From a virus: a DNA stretch of 64,000 nucleotides. Below the pieces are notes generated by a model that saw only the letters and a list, made by a program, of their open reading frames with translations, made no database searches and was not told the origin of the DNA. The stretch spans positions 1-64,000 of the IMG/VR virus record IMGVR_UViG_3300009508_000001, one strand, 5' to 3'. Shown here piece by piece: positions 49,989-59,512 of this stretch (position 1 is its first letter; the number at the start of each line of letters is the position of its first letter). Position numbers and translations under genes: made by a program.

Positions 49989-50600
49989 ATGATAAATTTA
50001 AATGAAATTTCACAACAAAATAATAACAATGATGAAGATAGAAAACCTATCTTTAATGAAGGAATTGCTGGTAGAGTAAAAGACGTAAGAGTACGTGTTG
50101 CTAAAAGAACAGCAGAAGAGAAAGAAAATGCACCACCATATAAAATATTCTATGTAGATAATAATGGAGGTGAAGTAAATGATGGTATTTACTATCCAGA
50201 TGATAGTGGAAAAGGTAATCCTAAATTTGCATTGTCAAGATTAGTAAATTTACTACATGCTATTAACCCTTCTTTAATAGGTAAAGAACTTCCTGAATTT
50301 GAAGATTATAAACCAGCTGTTGATTTCTTAATGAAACAAATTGCTGAAGCTTCTAAAACAGGTAAAGTAAATGTATTTGTTAATTATGGTACAAAAGGTT
50401 ATCCTAGTCAGTATCTTAATGTTAGAAAAATTAATTTTGTTGAAGCTGTAGATTCTTCAGATGAATTTACAAAACTTAAAGTTGCTGTAAATTCAAACTC
50501 TGATAAATCTCAGTATGATGACTTAATGTCAAGAGTGGAAGAAACTTCTTTTGAAGAGACTTCAGCTGATCTACCATCAAGTGATGAAATAGATTGGTAA
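49989..50600 (+). CDS. Single-stranded DNA-binding protein candidate
   Basis: 203 residues. The N-terminal two thirds include RVKDVRVRVAKRTAEEKENA and YKIFYVDNNGGEVNDGIYYP, beta-rich. The C-terminus is acidic and ends SSDEIDW, like the acidic, aromatic-ended tips of SSB proteins that recruit partners. It lies next to the recombination ATPase and primase, followed by a strong terminator, as expected for an abundant replication protein. Confidence 0.55.
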   Translation: MINLNEISQQNNNNDEDRKPIFNEGIAGRVKDVRVRVAKRTAEEKENAPPYKIFYVDNNGGEVNDGIYYPDDSGKGNPKFALSRLVNLLHAINPSLIGKELPEFEDYKPAVDFLMKQIAEASKTGKVNVFVNYGTKGYPSQYLNVRKINFVEAVDSSDEFTKLKVAVNSNSDKSQYDDLMSRVEETSFEETSADLPSSDEIDW

Positions 50601-50608
50601 TATAATAG

Positions 50609-50634
50609 AAGGGAGTGTAAAAGCTCCCTTTTTT
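50609..50634 (+). terminator. Intrinsic terminator
   Basis: AAGGGAG pairs with CTCCCTT around TGTAAAAG, then TTTT. Confidence 0.9.
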
Positions 50635-50647
50635 ACTTTAACTAAAA

Positions 50648-51730
50648 ATGAAAATAAACTTGAATAAATTACCTTATGTAAATAAACCAATTATAAGTAG
50701 AGAAGTAATATTAAAAAATATAACTGAATGGGATATATTCAAAAAATATATTAACAATGATATTAAATTAAAAGAACCTTTTTCATCTCCTTTTAGAAAA
50801 GATAATACACCTAGTTTTGCATTATTTAGAAATTCTACTGGAGATATATTATATAATGATTTTGTATTGGGAGGAGGAGATGCTTTTCAATTTGTAAAAT
50901 ATTATTTTGGATATAATAGTTGGTTTGATGTATATAGTAGAATAGCTGTAGATTTTTGGCTAGATAATATATATCATTGTAAAAATTCTATTAAAAATGA
51001 ATATAAAAAGTATAAGCCTGAAACAGGTGCTAAACCTGTAAAAATAAATGATAAAGTAAAAATAGGTGTTACAGTAAGACCTTGGAAAGATTATGATATA
51101 AAATATTGGAATTCTTTTGGTATAGACCATATTACACTTTTAAAATATAATGTTTTTCCAGTTGACTATATTATATTTAAATCTAATAGTAAAGAAAAAA
51201 CAGTAAAAGCTGATAAATATTCTTATGCTTATTATGAATTCAAAGATGGTGAAGCCACTTTTAAAATATATCAACCTTTTAGTAAATATAAATGGTTTAG
51301 TGATGTAAATACTTCTATATGGCAAGGATGGAGAGAATTACCTGTGTCTGATGAAATATTAATTTGGACCAAATCTCTTAAAGATGTAATGTCTATAAAT
51401 GAAACTTGTAGATTAGCATCGGTATCTTTACAAAATGAAAAAATAAAACCTAAAATAAATGTAGTTAATGAATTAAAAAGAAGATTTGAAACTATATTTA
51501 TATTATATGATAATGATTTTGATAAAGAGTCTAATTATGGTCAGATATTTGCATCAGAATTATGTGATGAATTTAATATTATAAATATTAAAATACCTGA
51601 TAAATATAAAACTAAAGACTTTAGTGATTTAGTAAAAAATTTTGGGAAAGAAAAAGCAAAAAAGATATTAACTGATTTAATTTCAGAAAAATTAAAAAAA
51701 TTAAAAATTAACGACAATTTACCTTATTAA
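50648..51730 (+). CDS. dnaG: DnaG-type primase
   Basis: 360 residues. The N-terminal part has FSSPFRKDNTPSFALF and ILYNDFVLGGGDAFQFVKYY, the CHC2-like primase start without the zinc cysteines. The TOPRIM domain is EILIWTKSLKDVMSINE (about residue 235), with TIFILYDNDFDKESNYG as the DxD part and IPDKYKTKDFSDLV near the end. It makes RNA primers for the DnaB helicase/polymerase complex. Confidence 0.8.
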   Translation: MKINLNKLPYVNKPIISREVILKNITEWDIFKKYINNDIKLKEPFSSPFRKDNTPSFALFRNSTGDILYNDFVLGGGDAFQFVKYYFGYNSWFDVYSRIAVDFWLDNIYHCKNSIKNEYKKYKPETGAKPVKINDKVKIGVTVRPWKDYDIKYWNSFGIDHITLLKYNVFPVDYIIFKSNSKEKTVKADKYSYAYYEFKDGEATFKIYQPFSKYKWFSDVNTSIWQGWRELPVSDEILIWTKSLKDVMSINETCRLASVSLQNEKIKPKINVVNELKRRFETIFILYDNDFDKESNYGQIFASELCDEFNIINIKIPDKYKTKDFSDLVKNFGKEKAKKILTDLISEKLKKLKINDNLPY

Positions 51731-51732
51731 AT

Positions 51733-52128
51733 ATGAATAAAAATATAAAAATAGCAGTTTACGGAACATTAAGAGAAGGTTATGGAAATCACGGAGTATT
51801 AGGTAATTCAAAACTTATTGATTCTGGATGGACTAAAGATAAATATAAATTAACAGCAAGTGGGATACCTTTTGTAAATTCAAAAGAACCTATTAGCAAG
51901 ATTAAAGTTGAAGTGTATGATGTTACTCCTGAACAATTACCTATAGTAGATGGTCTTGAAGGTTATAGACCTGGAGATACCTCTAAAACAGGTTACTATA
52001 GAGAACCTGTACCTGTAGAACTTGATGGTGGTGAAGAAATAGAAGCTTCATTATATTTTCACGATGGAGCTAGTAATGCAACTTTAATTGAATCAGGTGA
52101 TTATACTGATTATAGAAACAAATATTAA
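51733..52128 (+). CDS. Gamma-glutamyl cyclotransferase-like protein
   Basis: 131 residues. VYGTLREGYGNHGVL (residues 9-23) is the family's YGTLR glycine-rich loop. VDGLEGYRPGD (about residue 75) holds the catalytic Glu position. YYREPVPVELDGG is the following strand. Family enzymes cleave gamma-glutamyl amides to 5-oxoproline. It begins 2 nt after the primase gene and leads the amide-bond cluster to 58356, where it may remove or recycle a gamma-glutamyl group. Confidence 0.8.
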   Translation: MNKNIKIAVYGTLREGYGNHGVLGNSKLIDSGWTKDKYKLTASGIPFVNSKEPISKIKVEVYDVTPEQLPIVDGLEGYRPGDTSKTGYYREPVPVELDGGEEIEASLYFHDGASNATLIESGDYTDYRNKY

Positions 52129-52133
52129 AATAA

Positions 52134-52580
52134 ATGAAATTATATGTAAAAATAGAAAAAAAACCTAGATATATAAAAGATTTTATAAAATGGTTTTTTG
52201 AAAGTAGAAGATATGGATGTCAATATACTTATAAAAATTATGAGTGTAATCAACCTCATTGTATTTCTCTTCAAAGATCTATAATTGATTTATATAATGT
52301 TTGTAAAACTTATTATTCTTCATTAACTAAAAAAAGATTTTTTACTATTCTTAAAAAATATCTTTTAAGTTCTAATGTAACAGGTAGATATTGTGGAGAT
52401 AGACAAGGTTTTGTTTTTTATAATTCTGTTATAAGATTGGAATCACACGGTAGAGATATTAAATATCCTTTTTTAATAAAATTAAATTCTGTACCTCATA
52501 ATAATTTAAATAAAATGAAGGTAAAAGGTTTTAGAGAACCAGAATATAATTTAGAAAACTTAACAAAATTATTAAAATGA
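52134..52580 (+). CDS. Hypothetical protein in the amide-bond cluster
   Basis: 148 residues, basic, with five cysteines (RYGCQYTYKNYECNQPHCIS). The segment VTGRYCGDRQGFVFYN is the most ordered. It overlaps the ATP-grasp start by 4 nt. It may be the acceptor or carrier for the ligases, but this is only a guess from context. Confidence 0.5.
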   Translation: MKLYVKIEKKPRYIKDFIKWFFESRRYGCQYTYKNYECNQPHCISLQRSIIDLYNVCKTYYSSLTKKRFFTILKKYLLSSNVTGRYCGDRQGFVFYNSVIRLESHGRDIKYPFLIKLNSVPHNNLNKMKVKGFREPEYNLENLTKLLK

Positions 52581-53479
52581 CTATAATTAAAAAGAAAAAT
52601 TACACTAAGTTTAGACCTATGGTTAGATCTAGACATCCTTCTCATTCAATATTAAGGTTAAAAAATAGAACTCTACCACTTTTACCATTTAAATCTATTA
52701 TTAGATTAGGATCTACTACAGATCAATCTGATACAGTATCTAATGGAGGTGATAGAATTGAACTTAATACTATTGATGCTATTAGAAATAGTAGTAGTAA
52801 GTTAAGAATGAAACGTTGTTTTGTTAAAGGAAAAGTTAAGACAGCTGTAGGTTACCTATGGTCTGAAAAACTTAACTTTATATTAATGGATTCAAATGAA
52901 GATTTAATATTATCTATTAATGATCTTCAATATCCTATTATTTCTAAATCATTATTTGGTAGTAGAGGTAAAGGTAATACAAAACATAATACTCCTGAAG
53001 AATTGCAAGCTTGGATGAAAGGTAAGAATTGTAAATCTTATATTTTTGAAAAGTATTATAATTACTCTAGAGAATATAGACTTCATGTAAATAGTGAAGG
53101 TTGCTTCTATACTTGTAGAAAAATGCTTAAAAGAGAAACTGAAGATGAAAAAAAATGGTATAGAAACGATGATAACTGCGTTTGGATTATGGAAAACTCA
53201 GAAACTGGGTTGTTTGATAAACCAGTTAATTGGGACGATGTTGTATTACATAGTGTTAAAGCCCTTAATGCTGTTGGACTCGATTTTGGAGCTGTAGATT
53301 TAAGAATTCAATCTTCTACTGATTCTAAAAATAGAAAAAGAGATTATTCTGAATTTATAGTTGTTGAAATAAACTCTGCACCTAGTTTTGGAGATAATCA
53401 AGAAGAATTAACTTTTGTTACTAAACAGTATATAGAAGAAATTCCTAAAATGTTAAAACTTAAATATGACAGAGCCTAA
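52577..53479 (+). CDS. ATP-grasp ligase
   Basis: 300 residues. YPIISKSLFGSRGKGNTKHN is the nucleotide-grasping glycine loop. CKSYIFEKYYNYSREYRLHV, LDFGAVDLRIQ and IVVEINSAPSFGDN hold the Mg/ATP acidic residues (Glu and Asn of EIN) of the RimK-like ATP-grasp family. Family members join a carboxylate to an amine through an acyl-phosphate. Overlaps with both neighbours place it in one operon with two more amidoligases. Confidence 0.8.
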   Translation: MTIIKKKNYTKFRPMVRSRHPSHSILRLKNRTLPLLPFKSIIRLGSTTDQSDTVSNGGDRIELNTIDAIRNSSSKLRMKRCFVKGKVKTAVGYLWSEKLNFILMDSNEDLILSINDLQYPIISKSLFGSRGKGNTKHNTPEELQAWMKGKNCKSYIFEKYYNYSREYRLHVNSEGCFYTCRKMLKRETEDEKKWYRNDDNCVWIMENSETGLFDKPVNWDDVVLHSVKALNAVGLDFGAVDLRIQSSTDSKNRKRDYSEFIVVEINSAPSFGDNQEELTFVTKQYIEEIPKMLKLKYDRA

Positions 53480-54146
53480 AAAAAATTTAGTAATACTAAC
53501 AAATAAAAAATATTTATCAATAGATGTTCAAAGATTTTTTCAAGATAAATATAATTGTACATTTTTAGATAGACCTAATAAAAAATATCCTTTGGCTAGA
53601 ATTGATTTAATATTATTTACTGGAGGTAAAGATGTGAATCCTTATATCTATAAAGAAGATAAGATTCATCATATGACTAGAGTTAATAATAGAAGAGATA
53701 TTACTGAATCAGTAATGTTTAATAAATATCCTGTTACAATACCTAAAATGGGTATTTGTAGGGGTGCTCAATTATTAACAGCTCTATCAGGAGGTAAAGT
53801 TATACAACATGTAACAAATCATCTTTCAAGTCATAATATTATTACATCTGAAGGTAAAACTATTAATGTAATATCTACTCATCATCAAATGATGTATCCT
53901 AATAATATAGATTCTAAACATTACAAATTATTAGGAACTACATTAAAAAAGATATCTACTAGATATGAATCAGGTGAAGGAAAAGATTTCCCAGTGCCTA
54001 AAGATTTTAAAGAGCCAGAAATAGTATATTACAAAAATACTAGATCTTTAGCTATTCAAGGTCATCCTGAAAGAAGTTATTCAAGTAAAGGTTTTAAAGA
54101 ATATAGTTATGAATTATTAAACAAATTATTATTAAATGAGTTATAG
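53466..54146 (+). CDS. Class I glutamine amidotransferase-like / gamma-glutamyl hydrolase-like
   Basis: 226 residues. LFTGGKDVNPYIY is the family's oxyanion region. MGICRGAQLLT carries nucleophile Cys98, and IQGHPERS (about 198-204) carries the His-Glu pair: a complete triad of the peptidase C26/GATase I fold. In the cluster it may hydrolyse gamma-glutamyl links or supply ammonia. It overlaps neighbours by 14 and 11 nt. Confidence 0.85.
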   Translation: MTEPKKNLVILTNKKYLSIDVQRFFQDKYNCTFLDRPNKKYPLARIDLILFTGGKDVNPYIYKEDKIHHMTRVNNRRDITESVMFNKYPVTIPKMGICRGAQLLTALSGGKVIQHVTNHLSSHNIITSEGKTINVISTHHQMMYPNNIDSKHYKLLGTTLKKISTRYESGEGKDFPVPKDFKEPEIVYYKNTRSLAIQGHPERSYSSKGFKEYSYELLNKLLLNEL

Positions 54147-54954
54147 TATAAAAAATGTACTTATAGGATCAGATCCTGAAATTTTTATTAAAGACAAATC
54201 AGGTGAATTATCATCTGCAATTAATCTTTTTAAAGGTACGAAAGATAATCCTATAGATATAGGTAAAGGTTGTTTTGTTCAAGAAGATAATATTCTTGTT
54301 GAATTTAATACTCCACCTACTAACAATTTAGAAGTGTTCTTAAAATCAGTAGACCATTCTAAAAATTATATAGAAACAATTTTAGCTCCTTTAGATAAGG
54401 AATTATATTATTCTAGTAGTGAAATAGCTACTAAAAAGATATTAGAAGATGAGAAAGCAAATATATTTGGTTGCTCACCATCTTATAATGTTTTAGATGA
54501 ACAATCAGTTGAACTCAACATTGAATTATTATCAGAAGAAGATAGAAATTTAAGATCTGCTGGGATGCATATTCATATAGGTTATGAATATCCTGAGGAA
54601 GAAACTAACGATAGATTAGTACTTTGTTTTGAACTGTTTGTTACTTTACCTTTAATTAATCAAGATTTAGATGTGCATAATCGTAGATTATTGTATGGAA
54701 AAATTGGTGATTCTAGAGATAAAGATTATGGAGTAGAATGTAGATCTCTAGGAGGTTATTTTCTACGTAATGAAGAATCTATTACTGATGTATGGAATAG
54801 AACCTTAAAAGCAATTGAATTTGCAAATAATAGTAAGAAAACTAATAAAGAATTAAAAGAATTAGTAGAATCATGTTTAAACAGTGACAAAACTGTTAAC
54901 TTAAAGAACTTAGATAAAGTTCTTAATAACTTAAATGATAAACAATTAGCTTAA
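54136..54954 (+). CDS. Amidoligase, phiEco32-type COOH-NH2 ligase
   Basis: 272 residues. IGSDPEIFIKDKSGEL near the start, FVQEDNILVEFNTPP near 57, LRSAGMHIHIGYEYP near 136 and YGVECRSLGGYFL near 196 follow the glutamine-synthetase-fold COOH-NH2 ligase family described in phage phiEco32. Acidic and His residues in these segments are the ATP/Mg ligands. It should form an amide bond on a small molecule, peptide or protein; substrate unknown. Confidence 0.82.
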   Translation: MSYSIKNVLIGSDPEIFIKDKSGELSSAINLFKGTKDNPIDIGKGCFVQEDNILVEFNTPPTNNLEVFLKSVDHSKNYIETILAPLDKELYYSSSEIATKKILEDEKANIFGCSPSYNVLDEQSVELNIELLSEEDRNLRSAGMHIHIGYEYPEEETNDRLVLCFELFVTLPLINQDLDVHNRRLLYGKIGDSRDKDYGVECRSLGGYFLRNEESITDVWNRTLKAIEFANNSKKTNKELKELVESCLNSDKTVNLKNLDKVLNNLNDKQLA

Positions 54955-54964
54955 AATAAATTAA

Positions 54965-56803
54965 ATGAAAACAATCTTAATATTAATATTAATACATTAT
55001 GTATTATTACTCGTAAGAAAGAATAAAAATTCATCAGTTTTATCTTGTGGTTTATTTGGATGGGTAGGAAGTAGCTCAGATAAATTTTCTAAAGATAAAT
55101 TTGATAAATTAGGTATGTATAATGTAGAGAGAGGTAAACACTCTTGTGGAGTTGCTGTAAATGGTGAGTTATACAAAGGTATTGGAGTGATATCTGAATA
55201 TCAAGATTATATAATCAAAAATACAACTCCTCATCCAAAAGAATCTACAGTAGTTATAGGTCATACTAGACATGCTACAGTAGGTAAACATACTATTTCT
55301 GCTGCTCACCCTTTTAAATTTGATTATGGTGAAGAAGGTTATTTTATAGGTGCTCATAATGGAACACTTAAAAATTATCATCAAATAGCTAGAGAATATG
55401 GAATTGATGCTACTGGTAAAATTGATAGTCAAATATTATTAGAAATTATATCCAAAGATGATGCTAATATTAAAGTTTTAGAACAGTATTATGGTGCTGC
55501 TGCATTATTAATGCATAGTTCTGAAAACCCTGATACTATGTATTTATTTAGAGGTAAATCTAAACAAGATACTTTTACTAATACTTATGAAAGGGACGAA
55601 AGACCTTTATATTATTGGCAAGAGAATGATGGTAGCATGTATATTTCATCTTTAAAAGATTCATTATTAGCAATAATTAATGTTGAAGAGGATAAAAAAA
55701 ATATATTTGAAGTTGCTCCTAATAGAATCTATGAGATAAAAGCTGGTAAAATAGTTAAAAAATGTGTTATAGATAGAAGTAATGTTATTGACTATTATGA
55801 AACTAAAAAGAAAGAGTTTGCTAATACTACTAAACCAAAATCTACTACAAATAGTAGAATAGGTTATAATAGAACATTAGATTCAAATTCTAATGATGAT
55901 ATGAATACTAATGATCACGCTATAAATAATTTATTTTATGAAAAGAAATATATTAAAAATACGTATCAAGAAATCAACTTTAACAAACTAAGATGGTTTG
56001 ATTCTGAAAATAAAAGAGTTAGTGGTATTCACATATTTATAGATCAAATTGGTTATGTTAAAATTGGAGATGATATTAATAAACTTAAAAGTAAATTATC
56101 AGATTTTAGTTTTTTAGATTCTTCTTTAACCCAGCCTGAAAATATCAATTTTGGAAATATCGAAGATGCAGATTTATTTTATTTTCATAATGGAGTTCTT
56201 TTAGAAACAGAAGAAGACTATATGTTTTGTCTTAATCCTTCATTAGCTAGAAAAAAAGAACCTACATTTGAAGATTATTCTGACATGTCTGTTCATCCTA
56301 TTATTGATTTAGATAGGATAAAAAAAGAGGATGTTATAACAAGAGCTAAACAAGCTATTACTAAAGATAGTAAAATGTTTAGTGGTCAAATAATAATGGC
56401 TGGAAGTTATGTTGTTTATACTGTCCATAATGGTATATTAACCAAAGCATCCTTAAAAGATGAAATGATAGAATATGACAGTGCTAATTTTAATACTCTT
56501 GATATTTTTGAAAACGCCTCTATAACTTCTTCTAAACTTGAAGATGAAGAAGAGGATGATGTAGAAGATTCTACTTTTGAAGAAGAAATTAATTCTATGA
56601 TGGAATTAGGTAGTATAGATGAAATAGATACTGTATTTGAAGTAATGTCTAATTTTGACGCAGCTATAGAAAGCGTACAAGAATTAAAAGAGTATAAGTC
56701 AAATAGTAAATTAACTAATATGATTATAGAGTTTACAGAAACTTTAGAAAATGGCTTAAAACCAATTTCAGAAGCAGTAAATTCTATTAATCAAAATGTG
56801 TAA
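54965..56803 (+). CDS. Class II glutamine amidotransferase-domain protein
   Basis: 612 residues. An Ntn-type domain starts at Cys28 (SCGLFGWVGSS), with KHSCGVAVNG, IGHTRHATVG, FIGAHNGTLKNYHQI and IDSQILLEII as in GFAT/PurF-type GATases. The N-terminal Cys must be exposed, yet 27 residues precede it, including a hydrophobic MKTILILILIHYVLLLVRK; a propeptide or processed anchor is implied. The C-terminal about 300 residues are acidic and unrecognised. It releases ammonia from glutamine, presumably for the cluster. Confidence 0.8.
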   Translation: MKTILILILIHYVLLLVRKNKNSSVLSCGLFGWVGSSSDKFSKDKFDKLGMYNVERGKHSCGVAVNGELYKGIGVISEYQDYIIKNTTPHPKESTVVIGHTRHATVGKHTISAAHPFKFDYGEEGYFIGAHNGTLKNYHQIAREYGIDATGKIDSQILLEIISKDDANIKVLEQYYGAAALLMHSSENPDTMYLFRGKSKQDTFTNTYERDERPLYYWQENDGSMYISSLKDSLLAIINVEEDKKNIFEVAPNRIYEIKAGKIVKKCVIDRSNVIDYYETKKKEFANTTKPKSTTNSRIGYNRTLDSNSNDDMNTNDHAINNLFYEKKYIKNTYQEINFNKLRWFDSENKRVSGIHIFIDQIGYVKIGDDINKLKSKLSDFSFLDSSLTQPENINFGNIEDADLFYFHNGVLLETEEDYMFCLNPSLARKKEPTFEDYSDMSVHPIIDLDRIKKEDVITRAKQAITKDSKMFSGQIIMAGSYVVYTVHNGILTKASLKDEMIEYDSANFNTLDIFENASITSSKLEDEEEDDVEDSTFEEEINSMMELGSIDEIDTVFEVMSNFDAAIESVQELKEYKSNSKLTNMIIEFTETLENGLKPISEAVNSINQNV

Positions 56804-56811
56804 TAATAACA

Positions 56812-58356
56812 ATGGATAAAAACAGAATTATTAAAACTTTTACAGGTAAAAAAGCAAAAAGATCAGACTGTAAAAGAATAAGAGGTCAATATTATTTAGT
56901 TGGTGATGTTTCAATAAAAGATAGTGGTGAATGCTATAAAATTGAAGATCAATATCATAGATTTAATAATGGTCTTATAGAATATGATCATAATGTAAAA
57001 AAATATGTTTTAATTCATAAAAATCATTTAAAATCAGGTATTGTAGATATTAATAATGAAGAACCTATTATAGGTTTTTATACACCTAATTTAGTTGAAA
57101 ATGTTGTTCTACGTGATGATCCTAATAAAGTATCTAAAGATTTACATTGTATATCTGAAGAAATAGCTTTAAAATTAGGATATAAAGAACGTTTAGGAGA
57201 TGGTATTTTTTATAGTACTAAACATTCATCTATTACAGCAAAGTTTCTTAATGAAATTAGTAATAAAATTATTAATAAATCAAGATTACCTTATGATAGT
57301 AGATTTTCTCAAGGGATAACTAAAAATATATTTAATTCTCATTTTAAACCAGATTACTCTAATAATCAGTTAAATGTTTTAGGTGATTGGTTAGAAGATA
57401 ATGGAATTACTTTTGGTGTAGAATTTGAAACTTCTACAGGTTATGTTGCTGAAAGATTATGTTATAAATATGGTGTTTTAGCTTTAAGAGATGGTAGTAT
57501 TGACGGTTTAGAATATGTTACTATACCTTTATCTGGTAAAAAAGGTTTATATGCTTTAAAAGGTATTTGTGAAGAACTTAAAAAGCGTACTAAATTTGAT
57601 ATAAAATGTGCATTGCATATTCACGTAGGAGGTCTTAAAAGAGAAGAAAATTCTATATTAGCTTCTTATAATTTAGGATATCTTTTACAAGATGAATTAT
57701 TTGAAATGCAACCTTTTTACAAAAGAGGTAATACAGGTTATCATAATAATCCTAGAGAAAAAGATTATTCTAAAAAAATTGCTAAATCTGTTCATGATAA
57801 TATTAATGAACCTAAAACTTTAAAAGAAAAGTTTGCTAGATTATTTTATATGGCTTCTGACAGTAGAAGTTATGATAATTATAATAATGATCTTAAAAAA
57901 GTTAAAAAGCATCCTAGTGATCCTAAAGGTACATCTAAATGGAATATTCATTCTAGATATACTTGGTTAAATTTAGTACCTATAATTTTTGGTAATAAGA
58001 AAACTTTAGAATTTAGACAACATTCACCAACGTTTGAATTTGAAAAAGTAGTTAATTTTTTAATATTCTGTTCTACATTTGTTAAATTTGTAAATATTAA
58101 TTCTGATAAACTAGCTGATAATACTTCAGATTTGTATAAAGAATTAAAATCTTCAAGTAATAAATTAGAATATGTTATTAAGAAATCATTACCTCTTCTT
58201 AAATTTAAGGATATTATTGAAAGATATGTATCTTATAATTCTTTAAGAACTAAAATAATGGAAACTCTTAAAGCTAAAAAAGATTATTTAGGTAAAAATG
58301 AAGCTAAATTTGATTCTATGTATGGAGCTTTAACTAAAGATAATTTTTGGAATTAA
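56812..58356 (+). CDS. Second amidoligase (Amidoligase_2 type)
   Basis: 514 residues. The C-terminal domain has ITFGVEFETSTGYV (about residue 198), LALRDGSIDGLEYVTIPLSG (about 223) and CALHIHVGGLKREENS (about 264), the Glu, Asp and His motifs of the GS-fold amidoligase family. NIHSRYTWLNL and LEFRQHSPTFEF supply later active-site positions. The N-terminal about 190 residues are a separate domain. Second ligase of this fold in the operon; the next gene starts within its stop codon. Confidence 0.78.
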   Translation: MDKNRIIKTFTGKKAKRSDCKRIRGQYYLVGDVSIKDSGECYKIEDQYHRFNNGLIEYDHNVKKYVLIHKNHLKSGIVDINNEEPIIGFYTPNLVENVVLRDDPNKVSKDLHCISEEIALKLGYKERLGDGIFYSTKHSSITAKFLNEISNKIINKSRLPYDSRFSQGITKNIFNSHFKPDYSNNQLNVLGDWLEDNGITFGVEFETSTGYVAERLCYKYGVLALRDGSIDGLEYVTIPLSGKKGLYALKGICEELKKRTKFDIKCALHIHVGGLKREENSILASYNLGYLLQDELFEMQPFYKRGNTGYHNNPREKDYSKKIAKSVHDNINEPKTLKEKFARLFYMASDSRSYDNYNNDLKKVKKHPSDPKGTSKWNIHSRYTWLNLVPIIFGNKKTLEFRQHSPTFEFEKVVNFLIFCSTFVKFVNINSDKLADNTSDLYKELKSSSNKLEYVIKKSLPLLKFKDIIERYVSYNSLRTKIMETLKAKKDYLGKNEAKFDSMYGALTKDNFWN

Positions 58357-59045
58357 TGAATTGGACTAAACACTTAGGTGAATGGTATAAGATCCCTGAA
58401 GTAAGGGATCTTGTATCTTCTCCTTATATGAAAAAAGTATTACAATATCTACAGAATGAATATGATAAAAAGATAATATACCCTGATAAAAAAGATGTAT
58501 TTAAAGCTTTTAAATTATGTAATCCTAAGAAGATAAAAGTTGTAATATTAGGACAAGATCCTTACTTTGATGGTAATGCTACAGGTTTAGCTTTTGCTAA
58601 TAAAGACTATATATTAAAAACAAGTCCTTCATTAACAAAAATTATTGAATCTGTAGAAAGAGAAGTATATAAGGAATTTAATCTTGATTTTGACCCAACA
58701 TTAGAAGATTGGGCAGATCAAGGTGTTTTATTACTTAATACAGCTTTAACTGTAACTCGTAATAAACCTACTTCTCATTTTAAAGTATGGGATAGATTTA
58801 CTAAACAAATTTTAAAAATTATTAGTGAAAATAATCCAGGTTTAATAGTTATGCTATGGGGTAATAATGCTCAAAAATATGAAACTACTGATGTTTATGA
58901 TTTAAGTAAACAATGTTATGTATTAAAAGCAATACATCCAGCAGCTTCAGCTCATAATAAAACAGATTGGAAATGTGATAACTTTGTAAAAGCTAATGAT
59001 ATAATAAGAGAAAATAATGGAGAAGAATTTTGTATTAAATGGTAA
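58356..59045 (+). CDS. ung: Uracil-DNA glycosylase (family 1)
   Basis: 229 residues from ATG 58356, overlapping the previous stop by one base (an in-frame TTG lies 9 nt upstream). The water-activating motif is VVILGQDPYFDGNATGLAFA (usual GQDPYH, here F). LLLNTALTVTRNKPTSH follows, and the leucine-loop motif HPAASAHN is near the end (usual HPSPLS). It removes uracil from phage DNA and pairs with dTMP synthesis. Confidence 0.9.
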   Translation: MNWTKHLGEWYKIPEVRDLVSSPYMKKVLQYLQNEYDKKIIYPDKKDVFKAFKLCNPKKIKVVILGQDPYFDGNATGLAFANKDYILKTSPSLTKIIESVEREVYKEFNLDFDPTLEDWADQGVLLLNTALTVTRNKPTSHFKVWDRFTKQILKIISENNPGLIVMLWGNNAQKYETTDVYDLSKQCYVLKAIHPAASAHNKTDWKCDNFVKANDIIRENNGEEFCIKW

Positions 59046-59388
59046 TAAACTTATTAGAAAGTTTGAATTAAAAATTGATGATAATAAGTTTTTTATTGAT
59101 AAATATGATTTAAAATATCATAAATCATGGGATTGGTTAATGCAAATTGTTGAAAAGATTGAATATTTATATGAAGATGAATCAACTTTACCTAAAATAA
59201 ATATAAATTCTCATTATTGTGAATTTAGTTTATATTTAGAACAAAAAGATACTTTTAGAGCTATAGCAGGATGCATTCCTGAAAGTCCTGAAAAAGTAAT
59301 TATGAAATCTAAATTAGAAGCAGTTTATTATGTAGTAATTAAATTTATAGAATGGTATAATGAAAACAACAAAAGTAACAAGAGTTGA
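59017..59388 (+). CDS. Hypothetical protein
   Basis: 123 residues, MEKNFVLNGNKLIRKFELKI onward. Alpha/beta, ends in a helix with Asn/Lys. Overlaps ung by 29 nt and the next gene by the same amount. Not recognised. Confidence 0.5.
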   Translation: MEKNFVLNGNKLIRKFELKIDDNKFFIDKYDLKYHKSWDWLMQIVEKIEYLYEDESTLPKININSHYCEFSLYLEQKDTFRAIAGCIPESPEKVIMKSKLEAVYYVVIKFIEWYNENNKSNKS

Positions 59389-59512
59389 AATTATTAAAGA
59401 AGGTATAGGAAGACAATTTGTAGATATGAATTGTGAAATTGATGAAATTCAATTACAAGATGATAATAAAACTATGAAAATATTTCTTAAAAATGGTAAA
59501 AAAAAGAAATAA
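59360..59512 (+). CDS. Small hypothetical protein (50 aa)
   Basis: MKTTKVTRVEIIKEGIGRQF onward, ending in a Lys run (NGKKKK). Predicted small beta-rich domain. Overlaps neighbours, consistent with the compact operon. Confidence 0.45.
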   Translation: MKTTKVTRVEIIKEGIGRQFVDMNCEIDEIQLQDDNKTMKIFLKNGKKKK

